Assembly: GCA_963664665.2 (NCBI GenBank)
Contig: CAXXMH010000004.1
Span: 620,001 to 684,000 of the forward strand
Direction of reading: 5' to 3'
Origin: Bin55 sp963664665
GTDB lineage: Bacteria > Pseudomonadota > Gammaproteobacteria > Pseudomonadales > Azotimanducaceae
Length of the DNA stretch: 64,000 nucleotides
The notes beneath the pieces are model-generated. The model ran no database searches and was not told the origin of the DNA. It saw only the letters and a list, made by a program, of their open reading frames with translations. The position numbers and the translations under genes are program-made. Below are positions 44,653-53,326 of the stretch, piece after piece (positions within the stretch are counted from its first letter, which is position 1; each line of letters begins with the position of its first letter).

Positions 44653-45119
44653 TCGCGCATTACAGTCGGTCGAAGGTTCGATTTCTTGCTTGGAGAGCGC
44701 TGCAAGAGGCGATCATGCCCTCAACGATGACGCGGAGTTGGAATCGTGCACGCGCACATGGGTTCGGTAACTGGCGTGTCCTACATGCGTTCATTCAGGA
44801 GTCCGCGATCCTGCTCGATAAGCACACCGCACAGATCACGCGTGTGTTGCCCGCAGATATGCAGACGGCGTGGCAGATTCTCGCCGACCCGCTAAAGCTC
44901 GCATCTTGTCATTCCTGCTGATGCTCGTTCTGACTTCGAGCTACTAACTGAAGACCAACCTGGAGGAGAAGGAACACACTGGCAAGGTGTCTTATCCGGA
45001 TGGCACTGTGGCGTGACGATCTGCGAGGCGAGTTCTCGGGCGAAAAAACGCGATGGGATTACGAGTCACTTACACGACTCTACACGATCCTTATCGAGGA
45101 CTATCACCACCCTTATTAA
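44649..45119 (+). pseudogene. frameshifted SRPBCC (AHSA1/START-like) domain gene
   Basis: Three consecutive pieces in alternating frames rebuild one small-ligand-binding domain. The first frame (to about 44900) gives HTAQITRVLPADMQTAWQIL and ADPLKL. The next frame (44902 to about 45040) gives FELLTEDQPGGEGTHWQG. The first frame resumes with TRLYTILIEDYHHPY and a stop at 45117-45119. Two compensating frameshifts therefore break the gene. The start GTG at 44649 overlaps the sulfatase stop codon, so it was probably once translationally coupled to it. Confidence 0.6.
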
Positions 45120-45190
45120 TCGCTAATACCTATCATTGCCGCCGCTTTGACCGCCAGTCAGAGCGATAGTTTTTATTGGGAGCGCTTCTT

Positions 45191-46462
45191 TTGAAAGACG
45201 AAACGATTGCCATTCATGGTGGCTATGAGTCAGAATCCACGACGCATGCGGTAGCCGTACCGATCTACCAAACGGTTGCATACGAATTTGACGATGCGCA
45301 ACATGGCGCGGACCTTTTCAACTTAGCGGTCCCCGGGAACATTTACACGCGCATCATGAACCCGACGCAGGCGGTACTAGAAGAGCGCGTAACCGCACTG
45401 GAGAAAGGAGTCGGTTCCTTGGTGCTGTCCGCAGGTTCTGCAGCGGTTAACTACTCGATCCTTAATCTGGCGGAAGCGGGGGATAACATCGTGTCGGTGC
45501 CGCAACTTTATGGTGGCACATATACCTTGTTCGCGCATATGTTGCCGAAGCAGGGCATCGACGTCCGGTTCGCCGAGAGCGATGGCGCGGATGATCTCGA
45601 AAAGCTGGTCGATGACCGCACCAAGGCGATTTTCTGCGAGAGTATCGGTAATCCGGCAGGCAACATCGTTGATCTTAAGGCACTCGCCGATATGGCTCAT
45701 TCCCATGGAATTGCCACCATCGTGGACAACACCGTTGCTACTCCGGTACTTTTAAAACCAATCGATCACGGATTCGACATCGTCGTGCATTCACTAACGA
45801 AGTACATGGGTGGTCACGGCAGTTCACTTGGCGGCGTAATCACGGATGGTGGTCAGTTCGACTGGGCAGCCAATTCTGAGCGATATTCAATGTTCACGAC
45901 ACCTGAACCGAGCTATCATGGCGTGGTATACACGGAAGCGCTCGGACCTGCTGCATACATTGGCCGTGCTCGAACCGTACCTCTACGCAATACTGGCTCG
46001 GCGATCTCACCGTTCAACGCGTTCCTGTTAATGCAGGGGATCGAGACGCTTACCCTGCGGATGGAAAAACACTGCGACAATGCAATCGCGGTCGCGAAAC
46101 ACCTGCAGGACCATCCGAAAGTCGAGTGGGTGAGCTATGCGGGATTAGAAGGTGACCAGTATTACGATCTTGCTCAACGCTATATGGATGGACGAGCTTC
46201 CGGTATCTTGACGTTCGGTGTGAACGGCGGCTTCGATGCAGGCGTGAAGTTCTATGATGCGTTGAAGATGTTCAAACGCTTGGTGAATATTGGTGACGCC
46301 AAGTCTTTGGCTTGCCACCCCGCCTCAACAACGCATCGACAGTTGACCGAGGAAGAGCAGCGGAGCGTTGGCGTCTCCCCTGAAATGATCCGCTTGTCGG
46401 TGGGGATCGAGCACCTCGATGACATTCTTGAGGATCTCGATCAGGCGCTCGCAGCCGTTTAA
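45191..46462 (+). CDS. metY: O-acetylhomoserine sulfhydrylase / homocysteine synthase family (PLP)
   Basis: A 423-residue Cys/Met-metabolism PLP enzyme. The N-terminus MKDETIAIHGGYESESTTHAV, YTRIMNPTQAVLEERV and the PLP lysine in HSLTKYMGGHGSSLGGV (about 204-220) identify the family. The C-terminal RLSVGIEHLDDI is also typical. TTG 45191 has GGGAG eight bases upstream and gives the standard N-terminus. It uses sulfide and O-acetyl-L-homoserine to make homocysteine. Paired hairpins follow the gene. Confidence 0.9.
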   Translation: MKDETIAIHGGYESESTTHAVAVPIYQTVAYEFDDAQHGADLFNLAVPGNIYTRIMNPTQAVLEERVTALEKGVGSLVLSAGSAAVNYSILNLAEAGDNIVSVPQLYGGTYTLFAHMLPKQGIDVRFAESDGADDLEKLVDDRTKAIFCESIGNPAGNIVDLKALADMAHSHGIATIVDNTVATPVLLKPIDHGFDIVVHSLTKYMGGHGSSLGGVITDGGQFDWAANSERYSMFTTPEPSYHGVVYTEALGPAAYIGRARTVPLRNTGSAISPFNAFLLMQGIETLTLRMEKHCDNAIAVAKHLQDHPKVEWVSYAGLEGDQYYDLAQRYMDGRASGILTFGVNGGFDAGVKFYDALKMFKRLVNIGDAKSLACHPASTTHRQLTEEEQRSVGVSPEMIRLSVGIEHLDDILEDLDQALAAV

Positions 46463-46474
46463 CCGCGGGTAATA

Positions 46475-46527
46475 CCGCCGTGGTTCGTGGCCACGGCGGG
46501 TACACGCTCAGTTATTGACGAGCGTGT
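46475..46527. terminator. tandem hairpins between convergent genes
   Basis: A perfect 9-bp stem CCGCCGTGG/CCACGGCGG (46475-46499, loop TTCGTGG) is followed by an 8-bp stem ACACGCTC/GAGCGTGT (46502-46527). They separate the homocysteine synthase gene from the reductase gene transcribed the other way. Stable stems but no strong T-run; a bidirectional terminator is likely. Confidence 0.6.
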
Positions 46528-47519
46528 CAGGCGAGTTTCACCAACATTTTGCCGGTGTTCAGTCCTGTAAACAGTCCGATCAGAGCGTCAGGTGCGGTTT
46601 CGATACCGTCGTAGATGGTTTCCTCATAGTGCATTTTGCCGTTTCTCACCCAGCTGCGCATGTCGTCGAGAAATTCGTCCTTTCGGTCATTGAAGTCCCA
46701 AACAACGAAACCTTGCATGGTGATTCGCTGATACACCATGTTCGCTAGCGTAGTTACTCCGGTAGAAATAGCACCGAAGTTGTTGTACGCTGAGATCATG
46801 CCGCATATGGGTATCCTCCCGAACACATTCATTCGCGGTAAGGCTGCGTCAAGATGATCTCCTCCGACATTGTCGAAATAGACGTCCAATCCATTCGGAG
46901 CAGCTGCCTTTAGGCTCTTACGTAGTACACCTTCTCGATAGTTAATGGCGACATCAAGCCCAAGTGTGTCGCGTAACCAGGCACATTTCGATTCAGAGCC
47001 GGCAGAACCGATGGTGTAGCATCCTTTCAACTTTGCGATCTGAGCGGCGACAGAACCGACCGCGCCCGCTGCCGCAGACACAAAAACATTCTCGCCGTCC
47101 TGAAGCTTCCCCGTGATCAGGATGCCTCCCCAAGCGGTGAATCCGGTGGTGCCGAGTACGTGCATGTAGAGCGTTTCGGGGAATCCGGCGGGGTCTAGAT
47201 GCTCAAGATCTGATCCGTCAGAAAGGTGGTACTCACGCCATCCCGATCCGTGTTGAACAGTATCGCCTTCTTTGAACCGATCGTTACGTGATGCAACGAC
47301 TGTACCTAGTGCACCACCGCCGATGACCTGATTGACAGGTTGTTGTCCATTCGACAAACGAGGGCGCATGGCGGGATCGACAGACATCCACCTGTTCTGG
47401 ACGAGAACCTCTCCCGATGCTGGGTCTGAGACTTCAGATTCAGTCAGCTGGAAATGGTCAGTTGTGGGTAGACTGTCCGGACGATCTACGAGATGGACTT
47501 CTCGTGAAACGGTAGGCAT
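46527..47519 (-). CDS. zinc-independent MDR oxidoreductase (prostaglandin/leukotriene reductase-like)
   Basis: A 330-residue NADPH-dependent enoyl or alkenal/one oxidoreductase. The N-terminal RWMSVDPAMRPRL and the cofactor segment VSAAAGAVGSVAAQIAKLKG, with GSAGSESKC following the second strand, fit the curA/PTGR family. Zinc ligands of alcohol dehydrogenases are absent. A conserved tyrosine/phenylalanine in VYFDNVGGDHLDAAL supports the call. It starts 71 bp after the ZnuD-like gene ends and both run leftwards, so a loose operon is possible. Confidence 0.9.
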   Translation of the reverse strand: MPTVSREVHLVDRPDSLPTTDHFQLTESEVSDPASGEVLVQNRWMSVDPAMRPRLSNGQQPVNQVIGGGALGTVVASRNDRFKEGDTVQHGSGWREYHLSDGSDLEHLDPAGFPETLYMHVLGTTGFTAWGGILITGKLQDGENVFVSAAAGAVGSVAAQIAKLKGCYTIGSAGSESKCAWLRDTLGLDVAINYREGVLRKSLKAAAPNGLDVYFDNVGGDHLDAALPRMNVFGRIPICGMISAYNNFGAISTGVTTLANMVYQRITMQGFVVWDFNDRKDEFLDDMRSWVRNGKMHYEETIYDGIETAPDALIGLFTGLNTGKMLVKLA

Positions 47520-47590
47520 GGCGTAAGCTACTGCGGGAAAGACGCGGTAGCTTACTTATTGGTCAGCTGCTTCCCCAAAGAGCAGGGCGA

Positions 47591-49786
47591 CTACATGCTA
47601 AGTCTAAATCCGACTTCCAGCATGCGACCCGGTAAGGGCACGCGATCCTTGATGACCGAAATGTGGTTTCGTTGTTCTTCGTCGGTCAAATTCTTGCCTT
47701 TTAGATACACCGTCCCGTCCATCGCGTCACTGAGACCTTCGAACGTATACTCAACTCGAGTGGATAGGTCGTACCAGGAGTCCGTTGGGAGTTCCAATAA
47801 AGCGGGATTGTTAACCGCTGAATTTTGCGACAGTTGCAGGCTTGCGAATAGTTCGTTATGGTAGAAATCAAGTCCAACCGTTGCTCGAGCCGGGGGCATT
47901 TGTGGCAGTTTGTTCACAGTACTTCTGTCTACCGAAACGGCAACTAAGTCATATTGAAACCTCAGATCTAACTCTGTTGACACGTCGAGAGGTAAGTGAT
48001 AGATCGCGGATGCGTCGAAGCCAGTAAATGTCGCGTTGCGGTGGCGATACGTAAAAACGGGCGCACCATGATCGAATTCGCCTGAATTGGCGATATAGAT
48101 GAAGTCTGTAAATCTTCGGTGGTAGGCGGTGAGGTCAAGCTCAAGTTTTCCCGTCTGCTTGGAAGCGCCGACGGTAAATCCAGTTTGTGACTCGTTACCA
48201 AGGTCAGGATTACCAACTTCCACTGCGCTGGTTGATAGGTGAAAACCACGACTTGCCAGTTCTTCGAGAGCGGGTGCGCGACTTGATTGGCTCAAATCAG
48301 CTTTGAATATCCAATCGCGGGATGGGTCTGACAACAGTCCTAGTGAAAGTGCAAAATCCAAGAAGCTGCGCCCCCCGAATTCCTCGGAATCTACTTTTTT
48401 AGCCTCCATGCGACTGCCAAGTTCTAGCGTTGAGGTTCCAAGTTGGCGTTCGTGTAACCAGGAAAGTCCGAGACGTGACTCAGTCACGGGTAAGACCGGA
48501 TCTTCTGACGTTTGTACTTGGTAGTCGCGACCTGTGAGGTGAACGCCTAGAACCGATGTGTTTTCACGGTTGAGCACCGCATCAATTCGGAATTCGTACT
48601 CGTCGTTAATAAACCTGGCATCGATGGGACCGCCAGGCTCTTCGATCTCGTCATGTTGATATTCGCTCATCGCAAATCGGATCTGCAGTCGCTCTATTGC
48701 GTCGCTGACTTCGTCTCGACGAAAATCGAAATCTAGTCGCTCTTGCTGAAAATCTATGAACGAGCGTGGCGTTTCGTCCTCTTCATCGTGATGTTCTTCT
48801 TCCTCTTCATGATCTGCGTCGTCTTCCTCTTCATGGTGTTCCTCTTCCTCATCGTGCTCTTCTGCTCCGTGCGCGTGTGGAACCGGAATGCCGAAATCGC
48901 CAAGATTCGATGAATAGGACAGACCAACGAAACCGAGTTCATTCACGTAACTGCCACCAAATGAACCCGCAAAGACGTCGTAATAGCTATTCAGCAAAGT
49001 ACCGCAGATTTCTTCGTGTTCTTCGACATGTTCCTCCTCGTCGTGGTCTTCTCCTTCCTCGTGCTCTTCTTCGTCATGATGTTCTTCTTCTTCTACGCGG
49101 TGGATATAGGTGGAATCCGCACAACCTGGGATGTCGTAATCGTCGCCTTGGCGGAGGTCGAAATCTCCATGAAATACGAGGTTTCCTGCGCTAAAGTCAA
49201 TACGGCCCGCAGCCGTTTGTCGTGCGGAATTGTCCGATAGATTGGCGTCTAAGCGGCCGTCCCACCCGCCAGAGGGAGCAGCCTTTGGCACGCGACCTGT
49301 GTCGACGTTTACGATGCCACCGATCGACTCGCTTCCGTAGACCATGGCACTCGGACCCTTGATGACCTCCACTAAATTTGCCATGTGGGCGTTAACCGTA
49401 ACGGGATGATCGGGATTCAGAATGCTGAGGTCCATCGTGTTTGTACGATCTAGCATGGTCTTTACGCGTACTCCACCTAGTCCATGGATCACGGGGCGGC
49501 CGACTGCAGGACCAAATGATGCGTTGCGTACCCCTGCTAACGATCCAAGTGTTTCACCAATCGAGTTTTCTGCCGCCCGGGCGAGTTCATTCCCTAACAG
49601 TACGTTGTAGCTTTGGGCGACGCCCTTATCGGACAACGGGTGTGCGCGTACCACAATTTCCACTAGTTCGTCATTAGGTTCAGACTCTTCGTGTGTGTGT
49701 GTTTCGTCGTCTGCGGCGTTTGATGACGTGGCTGAGAGTACGGCTACAAAGGAGCAAATAGATAGAGTGCGAAGTAGGCTATTCAT
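47591..49786 (-). CDS. ZnuD-like TonB-dependent receptor with histidine/acid-rich loops
   Basis: A 731-residue outer-membrane receptor. The signal peptide ends near SATSSNA. An export-proximal DDETHTHEESE and a TonB-box-like LVEIVVRAHPL follow, then a plug with VIHGLGGVRVKTML and GPSAMVYGSESIGGIVN. Two loops are packed with His/Glu/Asp: about residues 227-259 (HHDEEEHEEGEDHDEEE) and about 303-338 (EEHDEEEEHHEEE). Such loops capture zinc in ZnuD of Neisseria and relatives. A candidate Zur box lies about 50-60 bp upstream. Zinc uptake is therefore well supported, although copper or nickel cannot be excluded. Confidence 0.88.
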   Translation of the reverse strand: MNSLLRTLSICSFVAVLSATSSNAADDETHTHEESEPNDELVEIVVRAHPLSDKGVAQSYNVLLGNELARAAENSIGETLGSLAGVRNASFGPAVGRPVIHGLGGVRVKTMLDRTNTMDLSILNPDHPVTVNAHMANLVEVIKGPSAMVYGSESIGGIVNVDTGRVPKAAPSGGWDGRLDANLSDNSARQTAAGRIDFSAGNLVFHGDFDLRQGDDYDIPGCADSTYIHRVEEEEHHDEEEHEEGEDHDEEEHVEEHEEICGTLLNSYYDVFAGSFGGSYVNELGFVGLSYSSNLGDFGIPVPHAHGAEEHDEEEEHHEEEDDADHEEEEEHHDEEDETPRSFIDFQQERLDFDFRRDEVSDAIERLQIRFAMSEYQHDEIEEPGGPIDARFINDEYEFRIDAVLNRENTSVLGVHLTGRDYQVQTSEDPVLPVTESRLGLSWLHERQLGTSTLELGSRMEAKKVDSEEFGGRSFLDFALSLGLLSDPSRDWIFKADLSQSSRAPALEELASRGFHLSTSAVEVGNPDLGNESQTGFTVGASKQTGKLELDLTAYHRRFTDFIYIANSGEFDHGAPVFTYRHRNATFTGFDASAIYHLPLDVSTELDLRFQYDLVAVSVDRSTVNKLPQMPPARATVGLDFYHNELFASLQLSQNSAVNNPALLELPTDSWYDLSTRVEYTFEGLSDAMDGTVYLKGKNLTDEEQRNHISVIKDRVPLPGRMLEVGFRLSM

Positions 49787-49836
49787 TGTTGAAATCCGAT
49801 GGTTTGGCGGATGTAAACTTGCGGGATTGAGAAAAT

Positions 49837-49849
49837 GATACTTTATAAC
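49837..49849 (-). promoter_or_regulatory. candidate Zur box upstream of the ZnuD-like gene
   Basis: On the minus strand the site reads GTTATAAAGTATC, which agrees with the proteobacterial Zur core GTTATAATATAAC at 10 of 13 positions. It lies inside the symmetric-ended stretch 49831-49854 that starts and ends with GAAA/TTTC. It is about 50 bp upstream of the start codon, where Zur would block the promoter when zinc is plentiful. Confidence 0.5.
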
Positions 49850-49897
49850 GTTTCATAGTGTGGTGTTGAGCTTCGTTTCTCAAATGGATAGACACTA

Positions 49898-50305
49898 TTA
49901 CGTGTGAGTCAATTTGTAGGTAACCACCGCGATGGCGATTTCGTCGTGTCGTTCGTTTGTGACGTTTACATTCGCGGTACATAAGGTGCCGCCTCGTCGA
50001 CGCACAGTTGCCTCCGCCCAAAGATCGGTTTGAACCGCTAGTTTGAGGAAATTCACCGTCAACCCGACGGTCGCTCCGACGGATTTTGGATTGACAAGAG
50101 GCGTAGCCCAGAATGCAGCGGTAGCAGCGACGTCGATGAGTGCGCTGATTGCACCACCATGGATCCTACCTATACCTAGCTTCGCGTGATAGGGTAGCTT
50201 GACCTTCACATGGTCGTGTTCAGAATCGACAAGCTCGATACCTAGTTCAGCGGCGAAATTCTCCGTTGCAATCCGCTGAGTGTTAGCAAGGGAAACGTCG
50301 GTCAT
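49898..50305 (-). CDS. PaaI family hotdog-fold thioesterase
   Basis: A 135-residue single hotdog domain. The motif IGRIHGGAISALIDVAATAA (about residues 47-66) includes the HGG and the downstream acidic residue used to hydrolyse acyl- or phenylacetyl-CoA thioesters. SVGATVGLTVNFLK forms the conserved second strand. It lies upstream of the ZnuD-like gene on the same strand, but a likely zinc-regulated promoter separates them. Its start is divergent from the small membrane protein gene. Probably a proofreading thioesterase in CoA metabolism. Confidence 0.88.
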   Translation of the reverse strand: MTDVSLANTQRIATENFAAELGIELVDSEHDHVKVKLPYHAKLGIGRIHGGAISALIDVAATAAFWATPLVNPKSVGATVGLTVNFLKLAVQTDLWAEATVRRRGGTLCTANVNVTNERHDEIAIAVVTYKLTHT

Positions 50306-50360
50306 TGCAGCGCTTCGGCAAAACGTTCGATTCTACGAAGTGTTTGGTGAATCCCTGCCG

Positions 50361-50843
50361 ATGCACGACCTTGTTAAATTGGCTCTAGTAGGTAAGCGAC
50401 CTTTGGGTGAAGTGCGTATTTTTAGGTACTCGAAGAAACGACTGCGCGTATTAGTTATCGCGGTGAGTGTCGTGGTCTTGACCGGATTGTTGATGTCTGA
50501 AGAGGAAGAGCAGAAGCCACAACCGATTCGCGTCGACGCGATGTTCGAGCTGATGTCAAACCAAATTGTCGACCTGGTTTGCGACGCGCCTGAATTCAGA
50601 GCGTGCTTTGATGTCCCGCACGCGGAGTGTTCGCGAAAGTTACGACGAATGCTTGCAGACTGCCGTGCGGATATGGGTGACGAGTTGCCAGAGTTAATTA
50701 GGTCAGACGAGGCTGATCCGATCATCGAAAGAGCGTATGCGTGCGTCATCCCCAAGTGGGACTCGCTTATCGAAAATCGTCGTACGGAAACCGAGGAATG
50801 CCTCCGTATCGAACGCGAGGCAGCGGGAGGAGAAGACACATGA
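50361..50843 (+). CDS. small single-span membrane protein of unknown function
   Basis: A 160-residue protein with one predicted transmembrane helix (about residues 29-45, LRVLVIAVSVVVLTGLL). A mostly acidic soluble part follows with four or five cysteines (VCDAPEFRACF, HAECSRKL, LADCRAD, AYACVIP), perhaps disulfide-bonded if periplasmic. The start is uncertain: ATG 50361 is chosen because an earlier start at 50280 would overlap the thioesterase gene antisense. Its TGA overlaps the ATG of the VOC gene, so the two are translationally coupled. No family is recognised. Confidence 0.6.
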   Translation: MHDLVKLALVGKRPLGEVRIFRYSKKRLRVLVIAVSVVVLTGLLMSEEEEQKPQPIRVDAMFELMSNQIVDLVCDAPEFRACFDVPHAECSRKLRRMLADCRADMGDELPELIRSDEADPIIERAYACVIPKWDSLIENRRTETEECLRIEREAAGGEDT

Positions 50844-51244
50844 GCGATGACATCCCCAGCATCATGAACCATGTTTCAATTGGTACAAACCATTTCAAGG
50901 AGGCGGTCGATTTCTACGATACTGTACTGGCTACGATTGGTGCATCGCGGCAACATGAAATACCGGACGTCGCGGTCGCATACGGCAAACTGTTCCCGGA
51001 ATTCTGGGTTCAACGACCACTAAATGGTGAACTCGCATCAACCGCAAACGGCACTCATTTCGCCTTTCTCGCACCTAGTCGTGCTGCTGTAGACGAGTTC
51101 TATACGGTCGCGCTTCAGGCGGGTGCTACCTCCGATGGCGAACCAGGATTAAGACCAGAATACGGACCGGGTTACTACGGCGCATTTGTGTTCGACCTTG
51201 ACGGTCACAAAATCGAGGCGAATGTGATACCAGGAACCGAATAG
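50840..51244 (+). CDS. VOC (glyoxalase/bleomycin-resistance/dioxygenase) superfamily protein
   Basis: A 134-residue protein of two beta-alpha-beta-beta-beta units. The N-terminal metal-ligand histidine is in MNHVSIGTNHF, a second in NGTHFAFLA, and the acidic ligand is in GHKIEANV. The repeated VDFYD/VDEFYT helices are typical. Family members are metal-dependent isomerases, glyoxalases or binding proteins. ATG 50840 overlaps the stop of the preceding membrane protein gene. Confidence 0.85.
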   Translation: MSDDIPSIMNHVSIGTNHFKEAVDFYDTVLATIGASRQHEIPDVAVAYGKLFPEFWVQRPLNGELASTANGTHFAFLAPSRAAVDEFYTVALQAGATSDGEPGLRPEYGPGYYGAFVFDLDGHKIEANVIPGTE

Positions 51245-51247
51245 GTT

Positions 51248-51631
51248 TTAACGTAGGTAACTCGATCGGAATTGAATCCCCCAGTGACCGTCAACACGGG
51301 TTGCAATCCAGAATGTGTCAAAACTGTTGTAGACCGTGCCGTCTGCATGACACCGATCATTGGTAATCGCCAAATGAACCTTATCGTCGCCTACGTGGAT
51401 GATCTCTAGAGACTTCACGACGGTGTGGTCCCACCCTTCGGCACGTAGCCGAGGCTCGTTCGCGGCACTGAGTTTTGCGAATTGATCGGCGGATTCCAAT
51501 CGCGCAAACCTACCGTTCGCCAAGCGAATGTGAGGATAAATCAGAGCCTACGCATGCTGCTCGTGATCTTGGGCGTTGAACGTTTCGATAAAGAAGCTCA
51601 CAGCCGCCTTAGCGTGGTCAGCGTTACTCAT
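51248..51631 (-). pseudogene. SnoaL/NTF2-like protein gene interrupted by an in-frame amber codon
   Basis: From ATG 51631 (AAAAGGA just upstream) the frame reads MSNADHAKAAVSFFIETFNA, then QDHEQHA, then TAG at codon 28 (51548-51550). It continues without shift as ALIYPHIRLANGRFARLES to a stop at 51248. The complete 127-residue product would be an NTF2-like fold, and the late segments SFDTFWIATRVDGHWGIQFR fit that family. A single CAG-to-TAG change explains the break. The only uninterrupted frame left is 91 residues (51248-51523) without a ribosome site. Confidence 0.7.
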
Positions 51632-51691
51632 GGTTTTTCCTTTTGATTTCTGAGCATTGAATTAAGAACGACGGGTCACAGGAGCATAGCA

Positions 51692-53326
51692 GTGGAACAC
51701 AATAACCGACGAAGTTTTTGGACTTGGGGTCATGTCTCGGATGAACCGACCGAAGACATGCGCCGAGCCGCTGCGCAAGCCGCATCGAAACGCACGGGTG
51801 TTGAGGTATCACCGCCTCCGATTCCACAGATTGACGACATTGAACTGCGGGCTTCGCGGTTGGGTATACCTACCGCGTTAGCCGATTTCGTTTCGGACTC
51901 AAAAGTTGACCGGATCACGCATACGTACGGCGGACATTCGCTCGAGCTTCTGCAAGCCATTCGAGGTCGATTCGACGAGCCGCCGGACGCCGTCGCATAT
52001 CCAGAGTCGGAGAGTCAGCTAGAACGAGTCCTTGAGTGGTGCACCTCGCACGATATCACAGTTATCCCGTATGGTGGTGGCACGAGTGTTGTATGGGGAC
52101 TCAATGTACCAGAGGAATCTGAACGCGCCGTATCGGTCGATCTTGAGCGAATGAATCGGATACTCGAAATCGACGAAACGTCACGCGCGGCAAATTTTGA
52201 GGCGGGTATCTACGGGCCCGATCTCGAGGCCCAGTTGAAGCCCAAGAATCTGACATTGCGCCACTATCCGCAATCGTTCCCTTGGTCAACCGTTGGTGGT
52301 TGGGTGGCAACGCGTTCAGGCGGTCACTACGCAACGAACCACACTCACATCGACGACTTTGTGCAATCCATTCGGATGTTGTCGCCAGCGGGTTGGTATG
52401 AAAGTCGACGTCTGCCGGGAAGCGGTGCAGGACCAAGTCCAGATCGCATGGTGATTGGATCCGAAGGCACGCTCGGGGTGATTTCCTCATGCTGGCTAAG
52501 GTTGCAGAAGCCGCCTAGGTTTCGCGCATCTGCAGGAGTCTTGTTTTCCGACTGGAAAGCGGGTACGGACGCTGTGAGAGCGATCGTTCAAGCCAAATTA
52601 CATCCTGCAAATCTGCGCATTCTTGACCCAGTTGAAGCACAGTTGGCAGCGGGCGTCGCAGGCTCTAAAGCGTTATTGATTATCGGGTTCGAATCCGCTG
52701 ACGTGCCTCAACGGTTTTTGATCGAACAGACTGTGGCGATGGCACGAGACCACGGCGGGATGGTTGATGATCGCGACATTGTGGTGGACGACGGCTCAGG
52801 CAGTGCCACCGGACGAGGTGGCAGTGTGGGTGCGTGGCGGAACGCGTTTATCGGGGTGAATGCGGGCGTACAGCTAGGACTCGGTGTGCTGTCGGACACG
52901 TTTGAAACGGCGATAACGTGGGACCGATGGCCAAGTTTTGATGAGACTGTGAGAGCGCGAGTTGGATCAGTACTTCGCGAGACGATTGGCGAGGGCTCAG
53001 CGCTAAGCTGCCGATTTACGCATGTATATCCAGACGGTCCAGCACCGTACTATTCATTTTCGGGTCCGGTACCGATCGGTGGGGAGCACGAGATCTGGCA
53101 GGCGATCAAGTCTGAGGCAAACAATGCCGTTGTCGAGGCAGGAGGCACGGTGACGCACCATCATGCAGTCGGTCGCATGCACAAGGACGCGTGGGAACGT
53201 CAGCGACCTCAGTTGTTTGGCGACATGCTTCGAGCGCTTAAGGCGACACTCGATCCTAACGCGAATCTAAATCCCGGTGTATTGATTAACGTTCCGGGTA
53301 GCGTCGGCGAAGCCAATCCGTCATGA
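51692..53326 (+). CDS. FAD-linked oxidase, alkylglycerone-phosphate-synthase-like
   Basis: A 544-residue VAO-type flavoprotein. The FAD pyrophosphate region is VIPYGGGTSVVWGLNVPE (about residues 129-146), with EAGIYGPDLEAQL and WVATRSGGHYATNHTHIDD (about 209-227) following. The GSEGTLGVI segment near 257 is the typical oxidase signature. THHHAVGRMHKDAW (about 488-501) is the His-rich catalytic loop of alkyl-dihydroxyacetone-phosphate synthases. GTG 51692 is preceded by GGAG. Substrate may be an ether-lipid precursor or a hydroxy acid. Its 3' end overlaps the hydrolase gene on the other strand by 41 bp. Confidence 0.88.
   Translation: MEHNNRRSFWTWGHVSDEPTEDMRRAAAQAASKRTGVEVSPPPIPQIDDIELRASRLGIPTALADFVSDSKVDRITHTYGGHSLELLQAIRGRFDEPPDAVAYPESESQLERVLEWCTSHDITVIPYGGGTSVVWGLNVPEESERAVSVDLERMNRILEIDETSRAANFEAGIYGPDLEAQLKPKNLTLRHYPQSFPWSTVGGWVATRSGGHYATNHTHIDDFVQSIRMLSPAGWYESRRLPGSGAGPSPDRMVIGSEGTLGVISSCWLRLQKPPRFRASAGVLFSDWKAGTDAVRAIVQAKLHPANLRILDPVEAQLAAGVAGSKALLIIGFESADVPQRFLIEQTVAMARDHGGMVDDRDIVVDDGSGSATGRGGSVGAWRNAFIGVNAGVQLGLGVLSDTFETAITWDRWPSFDETVRARVGSVLRETIGEGSALSCRFTHVYPDGPAPYYSFSGPVPIGGEHEIWQAIKSEANNAVVEAGGTVTHHHAVGRMHKDAWERQRPQLFGDMLRALKATLDPNANLNPGVLINVPGSVGEANPS

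Noticed and set aside
44649..44921. 90-residue frame after the second sulfatase taken as an intact gene.
   Set aside because: It stops in the middle of an SRPBCC domain whose continuation lies in another frame, so it is part of a broken gene.
48772..49110. Repetitive low-complexity tracts that look like tandem repeats at DNA level.
   Set aside because: They encode the His/Glu/Asp-rich metal loops of the ZnuD-like receptor and lack regular spacing, so they are neither CRISPR nor a satellite.
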